Part shown: one piece after another, positions 9,272-17,926 of the stretch
Position numbering within the stretch: the first letter of the stretch is position 1
Layout of the letters: each line of letters opens with the position of its first letter
Source of the DNA: Piscinibacter sp047600445
GTDB lineage: Bacteria > Pseudomonadota > Gammaproteobacteria > Burkholderiales > Burkholderiaceae_C
NCBI RefSeq assembly: GCF_047600445.1
Contig: NZ_JASGKT010000002.1
Span: 1,674,001 to 1,738,000, forward strand
DNA: 64,000 nucleotides
Reading direction: 5' to 3'
The notes under the pieces: generated by a model
Told to the model about the DNA's origin: nothing
Seen by the model: the letters and a program-made list of their open reading frames with translations, nothing else
The model's database searches: none
Program-made: the position numbers and the translations under genes

Positions 9272-10670
9272 GCCGGGCAATGTAGTCCTTGACCGCCTGC
9301 GCGTCGACGCGCATCACCTCGAAGCGCTTGGGCAGTTTTTCGATGCCCTCCAGCGCGGCGGGGCGCTGCGGCTCGCGGCCCAGCGCCTCGACGATGGTGG
9401 CCGAGAACTTCGCCGGCAGCGCGGTTTCGAGCACGATCATCGCGACGCCGGCGTCGCGGTGCTCGCGCGCCACCTTCAGGCCGTCGGCGGTGTGCGTGTC
9501 GATCACCGTGCCGCAGCGCTGCGCGGTGTCGCGGATGGTGGCCAACCGGTCGGCGTGCGTGCTGCTGCCCGAGACGAAGCCGTAGCCGGCGATGCGCTCG
9601 AACTCCTCGGGCGTCAGCGTGAAGGCGCCGCGGCGGGCGATCTCGTCGCCGAACAGCGCCTTGACGCGAGCCGCGTCGCGCCCCAGCAGGTCGAACACGA
9701 AGCGCTCGAAGTTCGAGGCCTTGCTGATGTCCATCGACGGGCTGGAGGTCTCGTGCGTCTCGGCGCTGCCGCGCACGCGGTAGGTGCCGGTGCGGAAGAA
9801 CTCGTCGAGCACGTTGTTCTCGTTGGTGGCCAGCACCAGGCGGTGGATGGGCAGGCCCATCATGCGCGCCACGTGGCCGGCGCAGATGTTGCCGAAGTTG
9901 CCCGAGGGCACCGCGAAACTGACGCGCTCGTCGTTGCCTTGGGTCGCCTGGAAGTACCCGGCGAAGTAGTACACCACCTGCGCCAGCAGGCGCGCCCAGT
10001 TGATCGAGTTGACGGTGCCGATCTTCCAGCGGCGCTTGAAGTCGAGGTCGTTCGACACGGCCTTGACGATGTCCTGGCAGTCGTCGAACACGCCCTCGAT
10101 GGCGATGTTGTGGATGTTGGCGTCCTGCAGGCTGAACATCTGCGCCTGCTGGAACGGGCTCATGCGGCCGTGCGGGCTGAGCATGAAGACCCTGACGCCC
10201 TTCTTGCCGCGCATCGCGTACTCGGCCGCGCTGCCGGTGTCGCCCGAGGTGGCGCCGAGGATGTTCAGCGTCTGCCCGCGCCGCGCCAGTTCGTACTCGA
10301 ACAGCGCGCCCAGCAGTTGCATCGCCATGTCCTTGAAGGCGAGCGTCGGGCCGTTGGACAGCGCTTCGAGGTACAGGCCGTCTTCGAGCTTCTTCAGCGG
10401 CACGATCTCGCGCGTGCCGAACACCTGCTCGGTGTAGGTCTGCGACACGAGCCGCTTCAGGTCGGCGTGCGGGATGTCGTCGATATAGAGCGAGAGGATT
10501 TCGAAGGCCAGCTCGGCATACGTGAGGCCGCGCCAGCGCGCCAGCGTGGCCGCATCGACCTTCGGGTAGTGCGTCGGCAGGTACAGCCCGCCGTTGGGCG
10601 CCAGGCCTTCGAGCAGGATCTCGGAGAAGCCGCGCGGGGTCGCGTCGCCGCGCGTGCTGAGGTATTTCAC
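9264..10670 (-). CDS. thrC: Threonine synthase
   Basis: PLP enzyme that converts O-phosphohomoserine to threonine, the last step of the pathway. The 468 residues fit the long fungal/proteobacterial type: N-terminal MKYLSTRGDATPRGFSEIL, the PLP lysine in PTLAFKDMAMQLLG, the phosphate-binding GATSGDTGSAAEYAM and VPSGNFGNICAGH. The start codon is GTG and overlaps the hom stop as GTGA; hom in turn overlaps alaA, so alaA-hom-thrC-moeA-moaD-moaE looks like one transcript. thrB is absent here, as is common in this group, where it lies elsewhere. Confidence 0.97.
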   Translation of the reverse strand: MKYLSTRGDATPRGFSEILLEGLAPNGGLYLPTHYPKVDAATLARWRGLTYAELAFEILSLYIDDIPHADLKRLVSQTYTEQVFGTREIVPLKKLEDGLYLEALSNGPTLAFKDMAMQLLGALFEYELARRGQTLNILGATSGDTGSAAEYAMRGKKGVRVFMLSPHGRMSPFQQAQMFSLQDANIHNIAIEGVFDDCQDIVKAVSNDLDFKRRWKIGTVNSINWARLLAQVVYYFAGYFQATQGNDERVSFAVPSGNFGNICAGHVARMMGLPIHRLVLATNENNVLDEFFRTGTYRVRGSAETHETSSPSMDISKASNFERFVFDLLGRDAARVKALFGDEIARRGAFTLTPEEFERIAGYGFVSGSSTHADRLATIRDTAQRCGTVIDTHTADGLKVAREHRDAGVAMIVLETALPAKFSATIVEALGREPQRPAALEGIEKLPKRFEVMRVDAQAVKDYIARHG

Positions 10671-11980
10671 TTCAGTTCTTCCTTGCGGATGCGCACGATG
10701 GGCGCGAGCACGGTCGGCAGCGCCTGCATCTGCGCCAGCGCCTTGTCCATCTCGCCTTCGAGCGTGTCGTGCGTCAGGATGATCAGGTCGGTCTGCGCCT
10801 CGCCTTCATCCGATTCGCGCTGCAGCACCGCGTCGATCGAGATGCCGTGCTCGGCCAGGATGCCCGTGATGCGCGCCAGCACGCCGGCCTTGTCGGCCAC
10901 CACCAGGCGCAGGTAGAACGAGGTCACCACCGCCGACATCGCCAGGATGGGCGTGTCCCGCATCGCGCCGGGCTGGAAGGCCAGTGACGGCACACGGTGG
11001 CCGGGGTCGGCCGTGTGCAGGCGCGTGATGTCCACCAGGTCGGCGATCACCGCCGAGGCGGTCGGCTCGGCGCCGGCGCCCTTGCCGTAGTACAGCGTGG
11101 TGCCGACCGCGTCGCCATGCACCACCACGGCGTTCATCGCGCCCTCGACGTTGGCGATCAGCCGCGTGGCCGGGATCAGCGTCGGGTGCACACGAAGTTC
11201 GATGCCCTGCTCTCTGCGTTTCGTGATGCCCAAGAGCTTGATGCGATAGCCGAGCTGCTCGGCGTAGCGGATGTCGGCCGCCTGCAGCTTCGTGATGCCT
11301 TCGACGTAGGCCTTGTCGAACCGCACCGGCGTGCCGAACGCGATCGCGCTGACCAGGGTCGCCTTGTGCGCGGCGTCGACGCCCTCGATGTCGAAGGTCG
11401 GGTCGGCCTCGGCGTAGCCCAGGCGCTGCGCATCCTTCAGCGCGGTGTCGAAGTCCAGCCCCTTGGAGCGCATCTCCGAGAGGATGAAGTTGGTCGTGCC
11501 GTTGATGATGCCGGCCACCCACTCGATGCGGTTGGCGCTCAGGCCTTCGCGCAGCGCCTTGATGATCGGGATGCCGCCGGCCACCGCGGCCTCGAAGGCC
11601 ACCACCACGCCCTTCTCGCGCGCGGCGGCGAAGATCTCGCTGCCGTGCACCGCCAGCAGCGCCTTGTTGGCGGTGACCACGTGCTTGCCGGCGTCGATCG
11701 CGGCAAGCACCAGCGAACGCGCCAGCTCGGTGCCGCCGATCAGCTCGCAGACGATGTCGACGTCGTCGCGCCGCGCCAGCGCCTCGAAGTCCTGCACGAC
11801 GGGCACGTCGACGCCGCCCAGCGCGGCCTTGGCCTTGGCCGGGTTGCGCGCCGCCACGGCCACCACCTGCAGCGCGCGGCCGGCGCGGCGCTGGATCTCG
11901 GCCTGGTTGCGCTGCAGCACGTGGACGACGCCGCCGGCGACGACGCCGGCGCCGAGCACGGCGATGCGGATCGGTTTCAT
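10667..11980 (-). CDS. hom: Homoserine dehydrogenase
   Basis: NAD(P)H-dependent reduction of aspartate semialdehyde to homoserine, the branch point to threonine and methionine. The 437-residue product has the dinucleotide fold VLGAGVVAGGVVHVL at the N-terminus, CELIGGTELA, VTANKALLAVHG, the catalytic core GGIPIIKALREGL, NGTTNFILSEM and YAEADPTFDIEGVDAAHK, and a C-terminal ACT domain (FYLRLVVADKAGVLARITG) for feedback control, typically by threonine. It is monofunctional, with no aspartokinase domain. The start ATG overlaps the alaA stop (ATGA) and its stop overlaps the thrC start (GTGA). Confidence 0.97.
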   Translation of the reverse strand: MKPIRIAVLGAGVVAGGVVHVLQRNQAEIQRRAGRALQVVAVAARNPAKAKAALGGVDVPVVQDFEALARRDDVDIVCELIGGTELARSLVLAAIDAGKHVVTANKALLAVHGSEIFAAAREKGVVVAFEAAVAGGIPIIKALREGLSANRIEWVAGIINGTTNFILSEMRSKGLDFDTALKDAQRLGYAEADPTFDIEGVDAAHKATLVSAIAFGTPVRFDKAYVEGITKLQAADIRYAEQLGYRIKLLGITKRREQGIELRVHPTLIPATRLIANVEGAMNAVVVHGDAVGTTLYYGKGAGAEPTASAVIADLVDITRLHTADPGHRVPSLAFQPGAMRDTPILAMSAVVTSFYLRLVVADKAGVLARITGILAEHGISIDAVLQRESDEGEAQTDLIILTHDTLEGEMDKALAQMQALPTVLAPIVRIRKEELK

Positions 11981-13203
11981 ACGGAATGTCTCTTGCGGTA
12001 GTGCTCGAGGAAGCGCGCGATGCGGCCGATCGCGTCGGCGAGGTCGTCGACGCTGGGCAGGAAGACGAGGCGGAAGTGGTCCGGTGTCGGCCAGTTGAAG
12101 CCGGTGCCCTGCACGATCAGCACCTTCTCCTCGGCGAGCAGTTCGTAGGCGAACTGCTGGTCGTCCTCGATCGGGTAGAGCTTGGGGTCCAGGCGCGGGA
12201 ACATGTACAGCGCCGCCTTCGGCTTGACGACGCTGACGCCCGGGATCTGCGTCAGCAGCTCGTAGGCGAGGTCGCGCTGCTTGCAGAGCCGGCCGCCGGG
12301 CGCCACCAGGTCCTTGATGCTCTGGTAGCCGCCCAGCGCGGTCTGGATCGCGAGCTGCCCCGGCGTGTTCGAGCACAGCCGCATCGAGGCCAGCATGTTC
12401 AGGCCCTCGATGTAGTCGCGCGCATGCCGCTTCTCGCCCGACACCACCATCCAGCCGGCGCGGTAGCCGCAGGAGCGGTAGTTCTTCGACAGGCCGTTGA
12501 AGGTCAGGCACAGCACGTCGTCGGCCAGCGAGGCGATGCTGGTGTGCGTGTGGCCGTCGAACAGCGTCTTGTCGTAGATCTCGTCGGCCAGGATGACGAG
12601 CTGGTGCTCGCGCGCCACCTCGACGATCTGCCGCAGCACGCCCACCGGGTAGAGCGCGCCGGTCGGGTTGTTCGGGTTGATGACGACGATGGCCTTGGTG
12701 CGGCTCGTCACCTTGCGGCGGATGTCCTCGATGTCGGGCATCCACTCGCTCGCCTCGTCGCACAGGTAGTGCACCGGCGTGCCGCCGGACAGCGCCACCG
12801 AGGCGGTGTACAGCGGGTAGTCGGGCGCCGGGATCAGCACCTCGTCGCCGCTGTTGAGCATCGCGTTCAAGCTCATCGTGATCAGCTCGGAGGCGCCGTT
12901 GCCGAGGAACACGTCGTCCACCGTCACGCCGGGGATCGCCTTCTCCTGCGTGTAGTGCACCACCGCCTTGCGCGGCGCGAACAGGCCCTTGCTGTCGGTG
13001 TAGCCGGCGCTGTGCGGCATGTTGCGGATCATGTCCTGCACGATCTCGTCGGGCGGCTCGAGGCCGAACACGGCGAGGTTGCCGATGTTCAGCTTGATGA
13101 TCTTGTGGCCCTCCTCCTCCATCTGCCGGGCCTTCTCGAGCACGGGTCCGCGGATGTCGTAGCAGACATTGGCCAGCTTGCTCGACTTGGCGATGGGCTT
13201 CAC
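11977..13203 (-). CDS. alaA: AlaA-like alanine/valine aminotransferase
   Basis: Fold-type I PLP aminotransferase. The 408-residue sequence follows E. coli AlaA closely from the start (KSSKLANVCYDIRGPVLEKA) through ASELITMSLNAMLNSGDEVL, VINPNNPTGA, ADEIYDKTLFD, the PLP lysine in FNGLSKNYRSCGYRAGWM, and LASMRLCSNTPGQ. AlaA mainly makes alanine from pyruvate with glutamate as amino donor. In Burkholderiales an AlaA-type gene often precedes hom and thrC; whether it has a role linked to threonine synthesis is unknown. Start codon GTG at 13203. First gene of the minus-strand run, divergent from the Mth938-like gene. Confidence 0.93.
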   Translation of the reverse strand: MKPIAKSSKLANVCYDIRGPVLEKARQMEEEGHKIIKLNIGNLAVFGLEPPDEIVQDMIRNMPHSAGYTDSKGLFAPRKAVVHYTQEKAIPGVTVDDVFLGNGASELITMSLNAMLNSGDEVLIPAPDYPLYTASVALSGGTPVHYLCDEASEWMPDIEDIRRKVTSRTKAIVVINPNNPTGALYPVGVLRQIVEVAREHQLVILADEIYDKTLFDGHTHTSIASLADDVLCLTFNGLSKNYRSCGYRAGWMVVSGEKRHARDYIEGLNMLASMRLCSNTPGQLAIQTALGGYQSIKDLVAPGGRLCKQRDLAYELLTQIPGVSVVKPKAALYMFPRLDPKLYPIEDDQQFAYELLAEEKVLIVQGTGFNWPTPDHFRLVFLPSVDDLADAIGRIARFLEHYRKRHSV

Positions 13204-13251
13204 GGGGGCGTCTCCTGGGCGCTGCGGCGCCGCAAAACCTAGAATTTAACC

Positions 13252-13632
13252 ATGAAGATGCATGCCGACCGCCCCGAAGGAGCCAACGCGATCAGCCGCC
13301 ACGCGCCCGAGGGCGTGATCATCGCCGGCGTCGCGTACCGCGACAGCGTGCTGGTGCCGTGGCAGGGCGCGGTGCAGCCCTGGGCGGTGCAGCGCTTCGA
13401 GTCGCTCAGCGAGCAGAGCTTCGAGCCGGTGATCGCGCTCGCGCCCGAGTTGGTGCTGTTCGGCAGCGGCGGCCGGCTGCGCTTTCCGCCGCCGGCCGTC
13501 CTGCGCGCACTGATGGCGCGGCGCATCGGCTTCGAGGCGATGGACACGCCGGCCGCCTGCCGCACCTACAACGTGCTGCTGGCCGAGGGCCGCGCGGTGG
13601 TCGCGGCGCTGCTCTTCGAGACCAGGGCATGA
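13252..13632 (+). CDS. Mth938-like domain protein (DUF498/NDUFAF3 family)
   Basis: Small 126-residue cytoplasmic protein of the Mth938-like family; distant eukaryotic members (NDUFAF3, AAMDC) include an assembly factor for respiratory complex I, but the bacterial function is not established. Family features: GVIIAGVAYRDSVLVPWQG, ALAPELVLFGSGGRLRFPPP and GFEAMDTPAACRTYNVLLAEGR. A TAGAAT box at 13240-13245 is only six bases from the ATG and no ribosome site is seen, so the mRNA could be leaderless. Divergent from alaA with a 48-base gap; bcp follows 84 bases downstream. Confidence 0.9.
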   Translation: MKMHADRPEGANAISRHAPEGVIIAGVAYRDSVLVPWQGAVQPWAVQRFESLSEQSFEPVIALAPELVLFGSGGRLRFPPPAVLRALMARRIGFEAMDTPAACRTYNVLLAEGRAVVAALLFETRA

Positions 13633-13667
13633 GAGCCCCGCGCCGCGGGCGGCTCGGGCACGAGCCT

Positions 13668-13673
13668 TATAAT
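13668..13673 (+). promoter_or_regulatory. bcp -10 promoter box
   Basis: A perfect TATAAT in the 84-base gap before bcp, with transcription expected near 13680 and a short GC hairpin (CGCCCG-GA-CGGGCG) in the leader. No clear -35 hexamer stands 17 bases upstream. Confidence 0.55.
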
Positions 13674-13716
13674 GCATGGCTACGCCCGGACGGGCGCAAC
13701 AGATCAGCATAACTCC

Positions 13717-14184
13717 ATGACGCCAGCCCTCAACAAACCCCTTCCGGACTTTGAAGCGCTCGCCACGGGAGGCGTGAAGTTCACGCCGGCGGCCTTCGCC
13801 GGCAAGACGGTCGTGCTGTATTTCTACCCGAAGGACAACACGCCGGGCTGCACCACCGAGGCGATGCAGTTCCGCGACCACCACAAGGACTTCGTCAAGG
13901 CCGGCGCGGTGGTGTTCGGCGTGTCGCGCGACAACATGGCCTCGCACGACAAGTTCAAGCAGAACCTCGAGCTGCCGTTCGAGCTGATCGCCGACACCGA
14001 AGAGAAGCTCTGCCACATGTTCGGCGTGGTCAAGAACAAGATCATGTACGGCAAGAAGGTCAAGGGCATCGAGCGCTCGACCTTCCTGATCGACGGCGCC
14101 GGCGTGCTGCGCGCCGAGTGGCGCGGCCTGAAGGTCGCCGGCCACGTCGAGGAGGTGCTCAAGGCCGTCAAGGCGTTGAAGTGA
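13717..14184 (+). CDS. bcp: Thioredoxin-dependent thiol peroxidase (Bcp/PrxQ family)
   Basis: Peroxiredoxin that reduces hydrogen and organic peroxides. The 155 residues carry the active site YPKDNTPGCTTEAMQFRD with the peroxidatic Cys45. The resolving Cys found five residues later in E. coli Bcp (Cys50) is Met here; Cys99 (EEKLCHMFGV) is the only other conserved-looking cysteine. The enzyme therefore either works as a 1-Cys type or uses a different partner. The start ATG was chosen because family similarity begins at TPALNKPLPDFEAL; the frame is open upstream. Followed by a strong terminator and then phoH. Confidence 0.95.
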   Translation: MTPALNKPLPDFEALATGGVKFTPAAFAGKTVVLYFYPKDNTPGCTTEAMQFRDHHKDFVKAGAVVFGVSRDNMASHDKFKQNLELPFELIADTEEKLCHMFGVVKNKIMYGKKVKGIERSTFLIDGAGVLRAEWRGLKVAGHVEEVLKAVKALK

Positions 14185-14212
14185 GCTCTCCTCCGGCCCG
14201 CGATCTCTTGTG

Positions 14213-14287
14213 TATGATCAATCCATGCACGTGAGTCGCGAGACCCGCTTCCGCCGAAAGCCGCACAGCCGACTGTGCGGCTTTTTT
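14213..14287 (+). ncRNA. Candidate small transcript with own -10 box and terminator
   Basis: In the 129-base gap between bcp and phoH a TATGAT box (14213-14218) is followed by about 40 bases and then a strong intrinsic terminator (14258-14287). A transcript of roughly 63 nt starting near 14225 is predicted. It holds a 26-codon open frame (ATG at 14224, MHVSRETRFRRKPHSRLCGF and on) which runs through the terminator and ends just before phoH. It could be an independent small RNA, a leader/attenuator for phoH, or only the 3' end of bcp. No -35 box is evident, so this is tentative. Confidence 0.35.
14258..14287 (+). terminator. Intrinsic terminator after bcp
   Basis: AAGCCGCACAG, loop CCGA, CTGTGCGGCTT and a run of six T form a GC-rich stem of 10-11 bp with a U-tract. 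It ends 26 bases before the phoH start, so phoH either has its own promoter past this point or depends on read-through. Confidence 0.9.
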
Positions 14288-14313
14288 GTTTTCCGTCCGC
14301 ACTGAACGCCTCC

Positions 14314-15975
14314 ATGCCACTGCCCAAGCCGCCTGCCAAACGCGCCGCCATCCTCTCCAATACCGACTTCGAATCGCAGGCCGCCCCCAAACCGGGCAAA
14401 CGCACCCCACCGAGCCGCCACAGCGCCGAACCCGCCTCGCCGGCGGTGCTGGACCTGCTCGACGGCAGCGCCACGGCCACCCCGGTGGTGGCGCGCCCGG
14501 CCGCCGCGGCCCCGGCGGCCAAGCCGGCGCGCCCGGTGGCGCCGCAGCGCGTGCCGCGCACGCCGCGCGGCAGCGGCCCGGCCAGCCTGTTCGTGCTCGA
14601 CACCAACGTGCTGATGCACGACCCGACCTCGCTGTTCCGCTTCGAAGAGCACGACATCTACCTGCCGATGATCACGCTCGAGGAGCTCGACGGGCACAAG
14701 AAGGGCATGACCGAGGTGGCGCGCAACGCCCGCCAGGTCAGCCGCGACCTCGACGCGCTGGCCGCCGCGATGCCCAAGCGCGACGCCTCGGGCATGTCCG
14801 AGGGCCTGCCGCTGGCCGCCACCGGCCACCGCGAAGCCGGCGGCAAGCTGTTCTTCCAGACCCACCTGGTCGACGTGCACCTGCCCGCCGGGCTGCCGCA
14901 GGGCAAGGCCGACAACCAGATCCTCGGCGTCGTGCAGGCGCTGCGCAAGCAGCAGCCGGGCCGTGAGGTGGTGCTGGTGTCCAAGGACATCAACATGCGC
15001 ATCAAGGCGCGTGCGCTCGGCCTGCCGGCGGAGGACTACTTCAACGACAAGACGCTGGACGACGGCGACCTGCTCTACACCGGCGTGCTGCCGCTGCCCG
15101 CCGACTTCTGGGAGCGCCACGGCAAGACGATGGAGAGCTGGCAGCAGGGCGGCTTCACCTACTACCGCATCAGCGGGCCGCTGGTGCCGGCGCTGCTGGT
15201 CAACCAGTTCGTCTACCTGGAGGCGCCGGGCGCCGCGCCGCTGTACGCCAAGGTGCACGAGATCACCGGCAAGAGCGCGGTGCTGCGCACGCTGCGCGAG
15301 TACACCCACGCCAAGAACGCGGTGTGGGGCGTGACCGCGCGCAACCGCGAGCAGAACTTCGCGCTCAACCTGCTGATGGACCCGGAGTGCGACTTCATCA
15401 CGCTGACCGGCACCGCCGGCACCGGCAAGACGCTGCTGACGCTGGCCGCCGGGCTCAGCCAGGTGATGGACGACCGCCGCTACACCGAGATCATCGTCAC
15501 GCGCGTGACAGTGCCGGTGGGCGAGGACATCGGCTTCCTGCCCGGCACCGAGGAGGAGAAGATGAGCCCGTGGATGGGGGCGCTGGACGACAACCTCGAG
15601 GTGCTGGCGCGCAGCGACGGCGGCGCCGGCGAGTGGGGCCGCGCCGCCACCAACGACCTGGTGCGCGCCAAGATCAAGATCAAGAGCCTGAACTTCATGC
15701 GCGGGCGCACCTTCCTGAACAAGTTCGTCATCATCGACGAGGCGCAGAACCTCACGCCCAAGCAGATGAAGACGCTGATCACGCGCGCCGGCCCGGGCAC
15801 CAAGATCGTCTGCCTGGGCAACCTGGCGCAGATCGACACGCCCTACCTGACCGAAGGCAGCTCGGGCCTGACCTACGCGGTGGACCGCTTCAAGGGCTGG
15901 CCGCACAGCGGCCACGTGACGCTGGCGCGCGGCGAACGATCCCGGCTGGCGGACTTCGCTTCCGAGGTGCTCTGA
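14314..15975 (+). CDS. PIN-PhoH protein (PhoH family ATPase)
   Basis: 553 residues joining an N-terminal PIN-type nuclease domain to a C-terminal PhoH ATPase/helicase domain. The PIN domain starts at SLFVLDTNVLMHDP (Asp96 first acidic residue) and continues to VVLVSKDINMRIKARALG. The PhoH part has Walker A GTAGTGKT (366-373) and Walker B VIIDEAQN (472-479), with TRVTVPVGEDIGFLPGT between. PIN-PhoH proteins (PhoH2 type) have been reported as RNA helicases/ribonucleases. The first 85 residues are low-complexity, Ala/Pro-rich. The start ATG is the first after the terminator. Monocistronic, convergent with prpE. Confidence 0.93.
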   Translation: MPLPKPPAKRAAILSNTDFESQAAPKPGKRTPPSRHSAEPASPAVLDLLDGSATATPVVARPAAAAPAAKPARPVAPQRVPRTPRGSGPASLFVLDTNVLMHDPTSLFRFEEHDIYLPMITLEELDGHKKGMTEVARNARQVSRDLDALAAAMPKRDASGMSEGLPLAATGHREAGGKLFFQTHLVDVHLPAGLPQGKADNQILGVVQALRKQQPGREVVLVSKDINMRIKARALGLPAEDYFNDKTLDDGDLLYTGVLPLPADFWERHGKTMESWQQGGFTYYRISGPLVPALLVNQFVYLEAPGAAPLYAKVHEITGKSAVLRTLREYTHAKNAVWGVTARNREQNFALNLLMDPECDFITLTGTAGTGKTLLTLAAGLSQVMDDRRYTEIIVTRVTVPVGEDIGFLPGTEEEKMSPWMGALDDNLEVLARSDGGAGEWGRAATNDLVRAKIKIKSLNFMRGRTFLNKFVIIDEAQNLTPKQMKTLITRAGPGTKIVCLGNLAQIDTPYLTEGSSGLTYAVDRFKGWPHSGHVTLARGERSRLADFASEVL

Positions 15976-15997
15976 GACCCGGATCGCCGGGATCAAC

Positions 15998-16025
15998 AAA
16001 AAGGCCCCTCGCGGGGCCTTTTCTT
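15998..16025. terminator. Bidirectional terminator between phoH and prpE
   Basis: AAAAAGGCCCC, loop TCGC, GGGGCCTTTT. T-rich on both sides (TTCTTCTTT on plus, TTTTTG on minus), so it can end both convergent genes. Confidence 0.92.
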
Positions 16026-16027
16026 CT

Positions 16028-17926
16028 TTACTTCACCGCCACCAGATCGCGGATCTGCTGCAAGGCGGTCGGGTCGTCCATCGTGGTCAGGTCGCCCGGG
16101 TCGCGCTGTTCGCAAACCGCCTGGATCGCGCGGCGCAGCATCTTGCCGGAGCGCGTCTTGGGCAGCAGCGTCACGAAGTGGATGCGCGCCGGCCGCGCCA
16201 CCGCGCCGAGCTGGCCGTCGACCGTCTTCATCACCTCGCCTTCGAGCTTCAGGCGCGCGGCGGCGTCGGGCGCGAGCGCCGGATCCTTCAGCACCGCGAA
16301 GGCCATCGCCACCTGGCCCTTGAGCTGGTCGGCCACGCCGACCACCGCCACCTCGGCCACGGCCGGGTGGCTGGAGATGCTCTCCTCGATCTCGCGCGTG
16401 CCGAGGCGGTGGCCCGCCACGTTGATCACGTCGTCGGTGCGGCCGAGGATGAAGAAGTAGCCGTCCTCGTCCTTGATGCCCCAGTCGAAGGTGCTGTAGA
16501 GCTGCTGGCCCGGGATGCTCTGCCAGTAGGTCTTGACGAAGCGCGCGTCGTCGCGCCACACCGTCTGCATGCAGCCCGGCGGCAGCGGGCCGGCGATCGC
16601 CACCACGCCCTTCTGGTTCGGCGCGCTGACCTGCTCGCCGGTGGTCTCGTCGATCAGGCGCACGTCGTAGCCGTACATCGCCACGCCCGGGCTGCCGAAC
16701 TTGCTGGGCGCCTTCTCGACGCCGTTGGCGATGGTCAGGATCGGCCAGCCGGTCTCGGTCTGCCAGTAGTTGTCGATGATCGGCTTGCCCAGGCTGTCGG
16801 CGATCCACTTGGCGGTGGGCTCGTCGAGTGGCTCGCCGGCGAGGAACAGCGCGCGCAGCGAGGACAGGTCGTACTTGGTCAGGAAGGCCGGATCCTGCTT
16901 CTTCAGCACGCGCACCGCGGTGGGCGCGCTGAACATCACGGTGACCTTGTACTTCTCGACCAGGCTCCACCAGATGCCGGCGTCGGGGCGCGTCGGCAGG
17001 CCCTCGTACATGATGGTCGCCATGCCGGCGATCAGCGGGCCGTAGATGATGTAGCTGTGGCCCACCACCCAGCCGATGTCGCTGGTGGAGAAGTAGGTCT
17101 CGCCGGCGTTGCCGCAGAAGATGTGCTTCATCGACGCGGCCAGCGCCACCGCGTAGCCGCCGGTGTCGCGCTGCACGCCCTTGGGCTTGCCGGTGGTGCC
17201 GCTGGTGTAGAGCGTGTAGCTCGGGTGCGTCGAGTCGACCCAGACGCAGGGCACGACGGTGTTCAGGTGCTTGTCGCGCAGCGCCGCGTAGTCGACGTCG
17301 CGGCCGGCCACCGTCTCCATGGGGCTCAGGCCGCGGTCGACCAGCAGCACCTTGGCGGGCTTGTGCGTCGCGAGGCTGATCGCCTCGTCGAGCAGCGGCT
17401 TGTAGGCCACGACCTTGCCCGAGCGCATGCCGGCGTCGGCGCTGACGATCACCGTCGGCTCGGCGTCGTCGATGCGGCTGGCCAGGCTCACGCTGGCGAA
17501 GCCGCCGAACACCACCGAATGGATCGCGCCGATGCGCGCGCAGGCCAGCATCGTGAAGGCGGCCTCGGCGATCATCGGCATGTACACCAGCACGCGGTCG
17601 CCCTGCTTGACGCCCAGTTCCCGCAGGATGGCGGCCATGCGCTGCACCTCGGCGTGCAGTTCGCGGAAGCTGTAGGCCTTCTCCTGCTCGGTTTCGGTGG
17701 AGACGAAGATCAGCGCGTTCTGGTCGGGCCGCGTCTTCAGGTGCCGGTCGACGGCGTTGTGGCACAGGTTGGTCTTGCCGCCGACGAACCACTTGGCGAA
17801 CGGCGGGTTCGCGTAGTCGCAGACTTTCTCGAACGGCTGCTGCCAGTCGATCAGCTCGGCCTGTTCGGCCCAAAAACCGTCGCGGTCCTGGATCGAGCGC
17901 TGGTGGAACGCTGCATAGCTCGTCAT
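16028..17926 (-). CDS. prpE: Propionyl-CoA synthetase
   Basis: ANL-family acyl-CoA ligase that activates propionate (and in some bacteria acrylate) to the CoA thioester via an acyl-AMP. The 632 residues have the N-terminal FWAEQAELIDWQQPF, AMP-binding YTSGTTGKPKGVQRDTGG, DNYWQTETGWPI, DWGIKDEDGYFFILGRTDD and the C-terminal lysine motif TRSGKMLRRAIQ, whose Lys is usually controlled by acetylation. PrpE fits better than Acs because of the N-terminus (MTSYAAFHQRSIQDR) and the sequence around ANPPFAKWFVGGKTNLC. The acrylyl-CoA reductase gene lies 71 bases upstream on the same strand. Confidence 0.93.
   Translation of the reverse strand: MTSYAAFHQRSIQDRDGFWAEQAELIDWQQPFEKVCDYANPPFAKWFVGGKTNLCHNAVDRHLKTRPDQNALIFVSTETEQEKAYSFRELHAEVQRMAAILRELGVKQGDRVLVYMPMIAEAAFTMLACARIGAIHSVVFGGFASVSLASRIDDAEPTVIVSADAGMRSGKVVAYKPLLDEAISLATHKPAKVLLVDRGLSPMETVAGRDVDYAALRDKHLNTVVPCVWVDSTHPSYTLYTSGTTGKPKGVQRDTGGYAVALAASMKHIFCGNAGETYFSTSDIGWVVGHSYIIYGPLIAGMATIMYEGLPTRPDAGIWWSLVEKYKVTVMFSAPTAVRVLKKQDPAFLTKYDLSSLRALFLAGEPLDEPTAKWIADSLGKPIIDNYWQTETGWPILTIANGVEKAPSKFGSPGVAMYGYDVRLIDETTGEQVSAPNQKGVVAIAGPLPPGCMQTVWRDDARFVKTYWQSIPGQQLYSTFDWGIKDEDGYFFILGRTDDVINVAGHRLGTREIEESISSHPAVAEVAVVGVADQLKGQVAMAFAVLKDPALAPDAAARLKLEGEVMKTVDGQLGAVARPARIHFVTLLPKTRSGKMLRRAIQAVCEQRDPGDLTTMDDPTALQQIRDLVAVK

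Noticed and set aside
11977..13203. Aspartate aminotransferase as the identity of alaA
   Set aside because: The N-terminus and the active-site region follow AlaA over the whole length, not AspC or the Iα/Iγ aspartate aminotransferases.
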